A stretch of 64,000 bases of DNA from positions 62,001 through 126,000 of the forward strand of contig JBEBSD010000001.1 in NCBI GenBank assembly GCA_040394475.1. The letters run 5' to 3'. A program made the translations under genes and the position numbers. The notes under the pieces were generated by a model. It saw nothing but the letters and a program-made list of their open reading frames with translations, was not told the origin of the DNA and searched no databases. Source of the DNA: JBEBSD01 sp040394475 (GTDB lineage Bacteria > Bacteroidota > Bacteroidia > Cytophagales > Spirosomataceae). Below are positions 1 to 7,313 of this stretch, piece by piece; the first letter of the stretch is position 1; every line of letters starts with the position of its first letter.

Positions 1-38
1 CTGCAGCACCGGTTGAAGCGCTGACAGGGAAAGGCTGA
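1..38 (+). CDS. 3' tail of an upstream trp gene (partial)
   Basis: A reading frame enters from the left edge and stops with TGA at 36-38, just before trpC. Only about 11 codons are visible (ending ALTGKG), so the protein cannot be identified. Operon order in relatives would make it trpD or trpG; that is inference from position only. A second frame is open only to position 24, so even the frame choice is uncertain. Confidence 0.3.
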   Translation, partial: AAPVEALTGKG

Positions 39-42
39 TTAC

Positions 43-846
43 ATGAATATACTAGAACAGATTACAGCAAACAAACGCAGGGAAGTCCGGGAGTCTCAGG
101 AGCGGATTACGATGGCGGAACTGGCCGGGCAACCTTATTTTGAAAGGACCACCCTATCGTTAAAAAATGCGTTGGCGACCGGCGGCAAGCCGGGGATTAT
201 TGCTGAATTTAAACGAAAGTCGCCTTCCAGAGGGATTATTAATGCCGGCGTTACACCGGAGGAGGTTACCCGGGGATATGTGGGGGCGGATGCAACGGGC
301 TTATCGGTGTTGACCGATACGGAGTATTTCGGGGGTACTTTTCAGGACTTCCGGGAGGCCCGCGAGGCAAACCCTGAAACACCTATGCTGCGGAAGGATT
401 TTATGGTTTCGGAATACCAGCTGTTTGAAGCGCGGGCGATGGGTGCGGATGTTATTCTGCTGATAGCCGCCTGCCTTACCCCACAAGAAGTAAAAACACT
501 GAGTGCACGTGCCAGGGAGCTGGGAATGGAAGTACTGCTGGAGGTGCATGATGCCCAGGAACTGGAGCAGACGCTTTGTGACACGGTAGACCTCGTAGGG
601 GTCAATAACCGTAATCTGAAGGATTTTGTAACTACGATAGAAACCTCACTTGCACTGGCAGAGCAGATCCCGTCCGGGATGGTTAAAATTTCCGAAAGCG
701 GTTTGAAGGACGCCCAAACCATCCTGCAGTTGTACGAGGCCGGATATAAGGGTTTTCTGATAGGGGAGACGTTTATGAAAACGGCGTCACCGCCGGCGGC
801 GTTGGCGGCCTTACGGGAAGCAATTGACAAGCAGTTAGTTGGTTAA
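43..846 (+). CDS. trpC: Indole-3-glycerol-phosphate synthase
   Basis: This cytoplasmic enzyme closes the ring of 1-(2-carboxyphenylamino)-1-deoxyribulose 5-phosphate to indole-3-glycerol phosphate in tryptophan synthesis. The 267-residue protein has the full length of the family and its (beta/alpha)8 signatures: IIAEFKRKSPSRG near residue 52, LRKDFMVSEYQ near 116, LLEVHD near 166, VGVNNRNLKDF near 187 and ISESG near 217. The ATG lies five bases after the preceding stop, so it is translated as part of an operon. trpF follows after 29 bases. Nothing is odd in the frame, and identification is firm. Confidence 0.96.
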   Translation: MNILEQITANKRREVRESQERITMAELAGQPYFERTTLSLKNALATGGKPGIIAEFKRKSPSRGIINAGVTPEEVTRGYVGADATGLSVLTDTEYFGGTFQDFREAREANPETPMLRKDFMVSEYQLFEARAMGADVILLIAACLTPQEVKTLSARARELGMEVLLEVHDAQELEQTLCDTVDLVGVNNRNLKDFVTTIETSLALAEQIPSGMVKISESGLKDAQTILQLYEAGYKGFLIGETFMKTASPPAALAALREAIDKQLVG

Positions 847-875
847 TAAATAAATCGCCCAAACACAGGATAACG

Positions 876-1520
876 ATGAGAATCAAAGTATGCGGAATGC
901 GTGAAACCCGGAATATTGAGGAGTTGGTTGCCCTGGAGCCCGAATTTATTGGGTTTATTTTTTATGAAAAGTCGGTACGCTATGTAGGGGAGGAACTCGA
1001 TGAGGAGCAGGTGAGAACCATCCCTAAAAACGTTAAAAAAGTGGGGGTCTTTGTGAATGCAAGTCCGGGATATATTGTTTCGATGGTCAAAAAATATGAG
1101 CTGGACTACGCGCAGCTGCACGGCGGGGAACTCCCGGATTTCTGCCGCAGTATCCGGCAGAAAGGGATTAACGTGATCAAGGCATTTCTGGTGGACGAAC
1201 ATTTTAATTTTGCAATGCTGAATAATTACAAGCCGTATTGCGACTTCTTTTTGTTCGACACACCCGGTCCGAATCCGGGTGGAAACGGGGTGAGTTTTAA
1301 CTGGGAGATGTTGAAGCGGTATGACGGCGAGAAGCCGTTTTTCCTGAGTGGAGGGATTGGAACAGATAACCTCGAAGCGGTATTGGCGCTGCCGAAAGGG
1401 ATGCGGCCCTATGCGGTGGATGTGAACAGTAAGTTTGAAACCGCACCGGGGCTGAAGGATATCGGGATGATAAGTGAGGCGATCAGAAAAATACGATTGG
1501 AAGCAGAAAATGCCTCCTGA
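876..1520 (+). CDS. trpF: Phosphoribosylanthranilate isomerase
   Basis: TrpF performs the Amadori rearrangement of phosphoribosylanthranilate, the step before TrpC. The 214-residue product begins MRIKVCGMRE, the standard KVCG opening with the catalytic Cys, and shows VGVFVN, QLHG (near residue 87), LFDT, FFLSGGIG and AVDVNSKFE, all in the usual order. It sits between trpC and trpB with an ATG at 876 behind a weak purine-rich stretch. It ends 31 bases before the best trpB start, which suggests coupled expression. Length and motifs are normal. Confidence 0.95.
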   Translation: MRIKVCGMRETRNIEELVALEPEFIGFIFYEKSVRYVGEELDEEQVRTIPKNVKKVGVFVNASPGYIVSMVKKYELDYAQLHGGELPDFCRSIRQKGINVIKAFLVDEHFNFAMLNNYKPYCDFFLFDTPGPNPGGNGVSFNWEMLKRYDGEKPFFLSGGIGTDNLEAVLALPKGMRPYAVDVNSKFETAPGLKDIGMISEAIRKIRLEAENAS

Positions 1521-1551
1521 CCGGAAGTCCGGCCAGGCGACGAATAGCAAC

Positions 1552-2772
1552 ATGATGTTAGACACAATGACAGTAACGAGTGACAATCCCCGGTTTTCGG
1601 TCGATGAAAGGGGGTATTACGGTGATTTCGGCGGCGCTTTTATTCCGGAAATGCTGTTTCCTAATGTAGAAGCGCTTCGGGACAATTACGTGCGCATCAT
1701 CGGCGAAGCAGCATTTCAGAAGGAATTCCGTGACCTGCTGAAGCATTACGTCGGCCGTCCCACGCCGCTTTACCTTGCCAGGCGACTCTCCGAAAAATAT
1801 GGGGGGAAAATATACCTGAAACGGGAGGACTTATGCCATACGGGGGCGCATAAAGTCAACAATACCATCGGTCAGATCCTGATGGCACAGCGACTGGGGA
1901 AAAAGAAAATTGTGGCGGAAACAGGAGCCGGACAGCACGGGGTAGCGACAGCTACGGTTTGCGCCCTGATGAACCTGGAGTGTATCGTCTATATGGGAGA
2001 AGTGGACATCGAGCGTCAGGCCCCGAATGTGGCCCGCATGAAAATGCTGGGAGCAGAGGTCCGTGCCGCCACCTGTGGCTCTAAAACACTTAAAGACGCC
2101 ACCAATGAAGCCATGAGACATTGGATCAACCATCCCGACGATACGCATTATATCATCGGGTCGGTGGTTGGCCCGCATCCCTATCCCGACATGGTGGCCC
2201 GTTTCCAGTCGGTGATTTCGGAAGAGATCAAGACGCAGCTTGCGGAACAGGAAGGAACGGAGCTTCCGGACTACGTAGTGGCTTGCGTAGGAGGCGGCAG
2301 CAATGCAGCCGGTGCTTTTTACCATTACCTCAATGAGCCTTCGGTGAAACTCGTGGCAGTAGAAGCAGCGGGCGAAGGGATCTACTCGGGGCATTCGGCG
2401 GCGACGACGGCGTTGGGAAGACCGGGGGTCCTGCACGGAAGCCGCACCATTCTGATGCAGACGGAAGATGGCCAGGTAGTAGAGCCGTATTCGATTTCGG
2501 CCGGACTGGATTACCCGGGGATCGGGCCGCTGCATGCACACTTATTTGAAAGCGGAAGAGGAACTTTTTATTCGGCGACAGACGAGGAAGTGCTGGCGGC
2601 GGCCTACGAACTGACCCGCCTGGAGGGCATCATCCCGGCATTGGAGTCTTCCCATGCGCTGGCAGTACTGGGCCGGATGAATCTGCAGCCGGACGACGTG
2701 GTCGTCGTAAACCTCTCAGGACGCGGAGATAAAGACATGGATACCTACATGAAGCGACTCGGCCTCGTGTGA
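1552..2772 (+). CDS. trpB: Tryptophan synthase beta chain
   Basis: TrpB condenses indole with L-serine using pyridoxal phosphate. The PLP lysine is seen in HTGAHKVNN and the glycine-rich phosphate loop in GGGSNAAG. The open frame reaches back to 1474 inside trpF, but homology begins near FSVDERGYYGDFGG, so I take the ATG-ATG at 1552 (406 aa); 1567 is also possible. The usual partner gene trpA does not follow: the next 222 bases are repeats, and then a convergent cell-division gene begins. TrpB normally works in an alpha2-beta2 complex, so a trpA elsewhere in the genome is expected. Confidence 0.94.
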   Translation: MMLDTMTVTSDNPRFSVDERGYYGDFGGAFIPEMLFPNVEALRDNYVRIIGEAAFQKEFRDLLKHYVGRPTPLYLARRLSEKYGGKIYLKREDLCHTGAHKVNNTIGQILMAQRLGKKKIVAETGAGQHGVATATVCALMNLECIVYMGEVDIERQAPNVARMKMLGAEVRAATCGSKTLKDATNEAMRHWINHPDDTHYIIGSVVGPHPYPDMVARFQSVISEEIKTQLAEQEGTELPDYVVACVGGGSNAAGAFYHYLNEPSVKLVAVEAAGEGIYSGHSAATTALGRPGVLHGSRTILMQTEDGQVVEPYSISAGLDYPGIGPLHAHLFESGRGTFYSATDEEVLAAAYELTRLEGIIPALESSHALAVLGRMNLQPDDVVVVNLSGRGDKDMDTYMKRLGLV

Positions 2773-2773
2773 C

Positions 2774-2963
2774 CCATGGTCTGTGTCCCACAGACCATTT
2801 TGGATACTGGCCGGTAAGGAGTGGTCTGTGGAGACACAGTCCACGGTGGTGCAGACAGCCCACGCTAACGCCGTCGCACTCCATGGTCTGTGTCCCACAG
2901 ACCATTTTGGATACTGGCCAGTAAGGAGTGGTCTGTGCAGACACAGCCCACGGTAGTGCAGAC
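2774..2963. repeat. Two-copy 107-bp-period palindromic repeat
   Basis: Copy 1 (2774-2856) and copy 2 (2881-2963) are 83 bases long and differ at only four positions. Each carries a perfect inverted repeat with 10-base arms and a 3-base loop (2776-2798 and 2883-2905; arm ATGGTCTGTG), followed by TTTT on the plus strand. More partial CTGTG/CACAG repeats follow in each copy. The block fills the convergent gap between trpB and ftsI, and could stop transcription from the trpB side. Confidence 0.85.
2776..2801 (+). terminator. Hairpin behind trpB
   Basis: Ten perfectly paired bases with a TCC loop are followed by TTTT, directly after the trpB stop. The same hairpin recurs at 2883-2908, giving two terminators in series. 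The short T run makes strength uncertain. Confidence 0.5.
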
Positions 2964-2994
2964 ACAGTCCACGGTATAATATAAAGCCGCCCCG

Positions 2995-5127
2995 CTACCG
3001 CAAGGTCAGCAGGACTTCTTTATGGACCCCGCTGCGACGCAGCTCCTGCGCCACCACTTTCCCTGCTCCTTTGTACCGGATTTTGTAGCCCTTGTTCTCG
3101 AGGATAAAAAGAGCGTCGCGCAGCGCCATTCCTTTTAAATCCGGGAACGCCTGATCGGAGAGCTGCTCACTGCTGGCCCAGGTCACCTCCTGTTTTGGGT
3201 CCAGGCGTCCTGAAACCCACCCCTGCAGCTCATCCGGTACGGTGTGCAGCCCCAGTGTACGGGCAATCGACTGCATGTCATTTTTCAGACCTGCGACCCT
3301 CACAGCATCCGATTGTTTCAATTCCGGAAGCGGCTGCGGCTGGTGCAGGCTTACGTCATACGCAAATATACGGTCGGCGATTTCCTTAAAGACAGGCGCG
3401 GCGACACTCCCGGCATACAGGCGTTCCATACTAAAGCCCCTGGGGCTGTCGATGGCTACAAGGCAGCTGTATTTGGGGTTGTCGGCAGGGAAATAGCCGG
3501 CAAAGGAATTATAATAGCGTCCCCGCACGTATTGTCCGTTGACCAATCGCTGGGCAGTACCTGTTTTTCCGGCAATCGGGTAATGAGTGGAGCGGATGTT
3601 GCGGGCGGTGCCCTGCGCTACCACCCCTTTCAGGGCGTCCTGGACTTTCCGGATGGTTGCGGCAGAGGCAATTGGCGTATGGTCTACATACGGTTCGATT
3701 ACATCCACCTGCTCATGATTGTTACGGATCTGTTTGACGATCATGGGGCGTACCCAATAGCCGTTATTGGCCACCGCATTATAAAAAGCCAGGATCTGAA
3801 GAGGGGTGACCTTCATTTCATACCCATGAGAGAGAAAGCCTAGGGTAACCTTGCTCCAGGTAGGCGATGTCTTGTCTTTTATATAGGGAGGCAATTCCCC
3901 TTTCATATGAATGCCCGTGGGTTGCCGGAGGTGGAATTTGTCCAGGTACTGAATGTATTTTTCCGGGTGATTGCCGAAGTACTTATGGGCGAGGAGCACC
4001 GTACCGATGTTGGAAGATTTTTCCAGCACCTCCTGCGCCGTGATGGTGCCATGGCCGCCGCGTTTGGTATCGGTGATGGTGACCGATTTGTATTTGAGTC
4101 TGCCGCCGCCGGTCTGTACCTTTTCCTTGGTCAGGTCCATGCCGGTTTCTTCCGCAACGGCCATCAGCGTGGCCAGCTTGAAGGTAGATCCCGGATCGGT
4201 GCCTCCTGCCAGGGCATAGTTGCGGACTTCCCGGTACGTTCCTTTCTGGTGGGTCAGGTTGGCCATGGCCCGGATTTCGCCGGTGGCCACTTCCATTACA
4301 ATGGCGCACCCGTAGTCGGCCTGATAGGTGGCCAGGGCCTGCCGCAGGGCGCTTTCTGCCATGTCCTGGATATTCATATCGAGGGTGGTAAAAACATCCA
4401 GACCAGGCTCCGGTTTTAAGTCGAACGACCCGATCGGAATCCGCAGGCCGCCTTCCACCACCTCTACCAGCTGGAGACCTTTTTTGCCCGACAGCTCTTT
4501 GTCAAAACTGGCTTCCACGCCGACCAGTCCCTTCCCGGTCTTTGGATTAAGGCTGCCGATAGCCCTGCTGGCCATCGGGGAAAAAGGCTCGTAGCGTCTG
4601 TAAACCCTTTCGAATTTACCCCCTCCTCCTCCTTTCTGACGTTTGAAAAAAGGCCAGTCCAGCAATTCGTTCCGTTCCTGGTGGGTAATGTTGCTTTGGC
4701 GGAGGCGGACATAACGGGGAGCCTTGTGGTTACGGGCGTCACGCATACGGCGGATATAGTATTCCGGCGGGTGTTCTTTAAACCGGTCCGCCAGCTTGCG
4801 TGCAAGAAGCCCCACGTTTTCTTCGAAGTAGTCCGTATCCGCCGTACGGGTATCAATCCCGATGAAGTAGTACGGCAGGGAAGTGGCGAGCAGGCTTGAA
4901 TCGTTGGAAAAGATATTGCCCCGGGTGGCCGGGATGGTATCGAAGCGTTCGTTATTAAAACGGGCGTATTCAAGCCACTTTTTACCTTTATAAGTGTCGA
5001 TATACTGAACCCGTATCAATTTTACGACCACGGCGACTCCCATTGCCGCCAGGATGATTGCCATCAGGTAAGCCCGCATTATCAGGGCTTTTTTGTTACT
5101 AATGCCGCTTTGAACGCCCGCTTTCAT
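2995..5127 (-). CDS. ftsI: Division transpeptidase (PBP) with C-terminal PASTA domain
   Basis: This is a class B penicillin-binding protein that cross-links septal peptidoglycan. With the ATG at 5127 it has 710 residues: a membrane anchor near residues 17-38, a dimerisation domain, and the transpeptidase triad SxxK (S314-T-F-K317), SSN (371-373) and KTG (521-523). A single PASTA-like domain forms the last 60 residues. The longer frame to 5244 only overlaps the upstream ftsL-like gene, so the internal start is preferred. A run of five glycines near residue 166 is unusual. Order rsmH-ftsL-ftsI fits the dcw cluster, but murE and later genes are missing downstream. Confidence 0.93.
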   Translation of the reverse strand: MKAGVQSGISNKKALIMRAYLMAIILAAMGVAVVVKLIRVQYIDTYKGKKWLEYARFNNERFDTIPATRGNIFSNDSSLLATSLPYYFIGIDTRTADTDYFEENVGLLARKLADRFKEHPPEYYIRRMRDARNHKAPRYVRLRQSNITHQERNELLDWPFFKRQKGGGGGKFERVYRRYEPFSPMASRAIGSLNPKTGKGLVGVEASFDKELSGKKGLQLVEVVEGGLRIPIGSFDLKPEPGLDVFTTLDMNIQDMAESALRQALATYQADYGCAIVMEVATGEIRAMANLTHQKGTYREVRNYALAGGTDPGSTFKLATLMAVAEETGMDLTKEKVQTGGGRLKYKSVTITDTKRGGHGTITAQEVLEKSSNIGTVLLAHKYFGNHPEKYIQYLDKFHLRQPTGIHMKGELPPYIKDKTSPTWSKVTLGFLSHGYEMKVTPLQILAFYNAVANNGYWVRPMIVKQIRNNHEQVDVIEPYVDHTPIASAATIRKVQDALKGVVAQGTARNIRSTHYPIAGKTGTAQRLVNGQYVRGRYYNSFAGYFPADNPKYSCLVAIDSPRGFSMERLYAGSVAAPVFKEIADRIFAYDVSLHQPQPLPELKQSDAVRVAGLKNDMQSIARTLGLHTVPDELQGWVSGRLDPKQEVTWASSEQLSDQAFPDLKGMALRDALFILENKGYKIRYKGAGKVVAQELRRSGVHKEVLLTLR

Positions 5128-5164
5128 AAGATACTGGGTTGAGGTAGACAGCCTTTCAGGCAGG

Positions 5165-5584
5165 TTATTTTTTATTAAAATCCGATTTGCTGACAACAAT
5201 TTTATGAGGAGGATCCATGCGTTCCCGGAGGCTGTCGGCGGCAACTTTCGAAAGAATGGCCGACTGTTTCCCGCTCTTCATATAAGCGGCCATAATGGAC
5301 GTATACTCGGCACGCATTTCCTCTGCCCGGTGGGTAAGTTTGATGCTTTGCCGCACATTCTGTTCTGACCAGTATCCTATCCGCTCGTAAACGACCAGCA
5401 AAAAAATAACCCAGGCCAGGTAATTGAAATACCGGATAGGCACGCGCTCGTCTTTTGCCGAATCAAGGTCCGTCTCTGCAAAGAACCGGTCTAAGGGGAT
5501 AAAACGGTTGAACCAGTTAAAGAGCTTGTACTGCTTCTTTTTGGGAACCGGTTCGGGTTTTTTCCGGGGCCTGTTTGCTGCCAT
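5165..5584 (-). CDS. FtsL-like bitopic division protein
   Basis: A 139-residue protein with a basic N-terminus (prolines and lysines, residues 2-20), one membrane segment at about residues 53-70 (YLAWVIFLLVVYERIGYW) and a short, probably coiled-coil periplasmic part rich in Glu, Arg and Ala. FtsL-type proteins have little sequence conservation; the call rests on topology, size and position between rsmH and ftsI, where FtsL is encoded in Bacteroidota. It would belong to the divisome complex around FtsI/FtsW. All three genes are transcribed together on the minus strand with short gaps. Confidence 0.75.
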   Translation of the reverse strand: MAANRPRKKPEPVPKKKQYKLFNWFNRFIPLDRFFAETDLDSAKDERVPIRYFNYLAWVIFLLVVYERIGYWSEQNVRQSIKLTHRAEEMRAEYTSIMAAYMKSGKQSAILSKVAADSLRERMDPPHKIVVSKSDFNKK

Positions 5585-5623
5585 AATGAATGGGATGAAA
5601 TGTGGTTACCTCACTTTCTGTCG

Positions 5624-6577
5624 TCAGTCCGTTTTATCAGGTTTATCGGCAATCCGCAAGCGGGCGCTACGCGCTCTTGGATTGGCAGAGACTTCCGCAG
5701 CCCCGGCCTCCAGGGGCTTTCGGGTTACTGCCCGCAGGGGTTTCAAAACATTCCCGTAGAAATCTTTGTCGGCTTCTCCCTCAAATTTTCCATTGCGGAT
5801 AAAGTTCTTGACCAGACGGTCTTCGAGGGAATGGTAAGACATAACGACCAGGCGGCCTCCGGGGAGCAGCGCGTCGGGTGTCTGCAAAAGGAACTCTTCC
5901 AGTACTTTCAATTCCTGGTTGACTTCGATCCGCAGTGCCTGAAAGACCTGCGCATAATACTTAAACTCCTTAAAACGGGGCGCAAAGCGTTTCAGTATAG
6001 CGATCAGCTCCATTACAGTGTCGATCGGGCCATTCTGCCGGGTGGCGTAAACGGCCCCGGCAAGGGTACGGGCATTTTGGAGTTCTCCGTAACGGCTGAA
6101 GATGAGCTGTAACGCTTCGGCACTGTATTCGTTGATGATGTGCCAGGCCGTTTCGTCCTGACTCTGGTTCATGCGCATATCGAGACGTGCATCAAAACGG
6201 GTAGAAAACCCCCTGGCCGCTTCGTCGATCTGGTGCGATGAAACCCCCAGATCTGCCAGAATTCCGTGAACTCCCGCCAGCTTGTTCAGGCGCAGATAGC
6301 GCGAAAGATGCCGGAAATTGGCGGCTATGAATAGAAACCGCGGGTCGTCGGCCAGTTCCCGGGCGTTGCGTGCAGCGTCAGGATCCTGGTCAAATGCCAG
6401 CAATTTTCCGGTCGTAAGCCTGCTGAGAATGGCCCGCGAATGCCCCCCTCCGCCAAAAGTGGCATCTACATAAATACCGTCCGGACGAATGGTTAACCCG
6501 TCCATACATTCCTGCAGCATTACCGGAACATGGTAATCCGGAACAACACTTGAAGGAACAGGTACAGGGGTGGACAT
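5624..6577 (-). CDS. rsmH: 16S rRNA (cytosine-1402-N4)-methyltransferase
   Basis: RsmH (MraW) methylates C1402 of 16S rRNA in the decoding centre using S-adenosylmethionine. The 317-residue product shows the SAM-binding DATFGGGGHSRAIL near residue 38, LADLGVSSHQID near 107, and the C-terminal SYHSLEDRLVKNF. The ATG at 6577 is the first gene of a minus-strand trio with the ftsL-like gene and ftsI. The usual first dcw gene mraZ is absent; a divergent MarR gene lies upstream instead. Family identification is certain. Confidence 0.96.
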   Translation of the reverse strand: MSTPVPVPSSVVPDYHVPVMLQECMDGLTIRPDGIYVDATFGGGGHSRAILSRLTTGKLLAFDQDPDAARNARELADDPRFLFIAANFRHLSRYLRLNKLAGVHGILADLGVSSHQIDEAARGFSTRFDARLDMRMNQSQDETAWHIINEYSAEALQLIFSRYGELQNARTLAGAVYATRQNGPIDTVMELIAILKRFAPRFKEFKYYAQVFQALRIEVNQELKVLEEFLLQTPDALLPGGRLVVMSYHSLEDRLVKNFIRNGKFEGEADKDFYGNVLKPLRAVTRKPLEAGAAEVSANPRARSARLRIADKPDKTD

Positions 6578-6712
6578 GACAAACGGGTTGATGAGTTTAC
6601 AAACATAGTAAATTTAACAGGTACAGAGCCAGTGAAAGCCCCGCATAGCAGGCAAAAAAGATTGAAAAAAAGAATGTGCCCGCAGAACAAAGGAAAATAG
6701 AAATTAGTATGC

Positions 6713-6745
6713 TTGCATAATAGTAGGCAGTTTTTATTATATTTG
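6713..6745 (+). promoter_or_regulatory. Bacteroidota-type promoter for the MarR/fad genes
   Basis: TTG at 6713-6715 and TATATTTG at 6738-6745 match the -33 and -7 elements (TTG / TAnnTTTG) of Bacteroidota housekeeping promoters with a 22-base spacer. They lie 41 bases before the marR ATG in the divergent gap with rsmH. Confidence 0.6.
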
Positions 6746-6785
6746 TAGTTAATCCGAAAAATGGAATCACTTAATTAACCGGCAG

Positions 6786-7250
6786 ATGCGCAAGGAAAAA
6801 ACCATAGATTTCCATATAAAATGGGCCTGGCATGCCATATCCAGAATGTATAACGGGTATGCAGCCCGTTTTGATATGACCATGGCGACCAGCTATGTGC
6901 TTTTAAATATTGATATTGAAAAGGGAACACCCGCAACCAAGATAGGACCGTCTCTGGGGATGGAGCCGCGCAGTATGGTCCGCATGTTAAAAACGCTGGA
7001 AGAGCGGGGGTTGATTTACCGGGAAATTGACGATGCCGACAAGCGGTACGTGCGTATTGTTCTGACCGACGAAGGAAAGGTAAAGCGGGAACTGGCGCGG
7101 GAGGGGGTGATTTCGTTCAACAACATGATCCGTGAGAATATTCCACTGGAGAAGCTGGTTATTTATTTTGAAGTCATGAAAGAGATTAACCGGCTGGTGG
7201 AAGAGGAAAATCAGCGACTGAAAGCCGGAGAGCCGGAAGAAGCCGGCTGA
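6786..7250 (+). CDS. MarR-family transcriptional regulator
   Basis: A 154-residue winged-helix protein. The recognition helix is in TKIGPSLGMEPRSMVRMLK (about residues 52-70), followed by the wing (LIYREIDDADKRYVRIVLTDEG), the classical MarR 'D-x-R' wing pattern. It is 63 bases upstream of and co-oriented with the fatty-acid enzyme gene, so it most likely controls that gene. In Bacteroidota this pairing of MarR and 3-hydroxyacyl-CoA dehydrogenase is common, and the ligand would be an acyl-CoA or fatty acid; that is inference. Highly charged C-terminus, otherwise ordinary. Confidence 0.88.
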   Translation: MRKEKTIDFHIKWAWHAISRMYNGYAARFDMTMATSYVLLNIDIEKGTPATKIGPSLGMEPRSMVRMLKTLEERGLIYREIDDADKRYVRIVLTDEGKVKRELAREGVISFNNMIRENIPLEKLVIYFEVMKEINRLVEEENQRLKAGEPEEAG

Positions 7251-7313
7251 TGTCCCGGCCTTTTTGCAAAGGCAAAACAGTAATAGTTAAAAACGTTAAA
7301 ACCAAATCTGATA

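Noticed and set aside
843..1586. Long minus-strand frame opposite trpF
   Set aside because: It is a mirror of a strongly conserved gene, has no family similarity or start signal, and runs out of the gene at both ends.
1831..2541. Minus-strand frame of 236 codons opposite trpB
   Set aside because: Shadow of the high-GC trpB frame; rich in Arg/His/Cys in a manner typical for antisense frames.
3907..4419. Plus-strand frame of 170 codons inside ftsI
   Set aside because: Lies entirely within the conserved transpeptidase domain read on the other strand.
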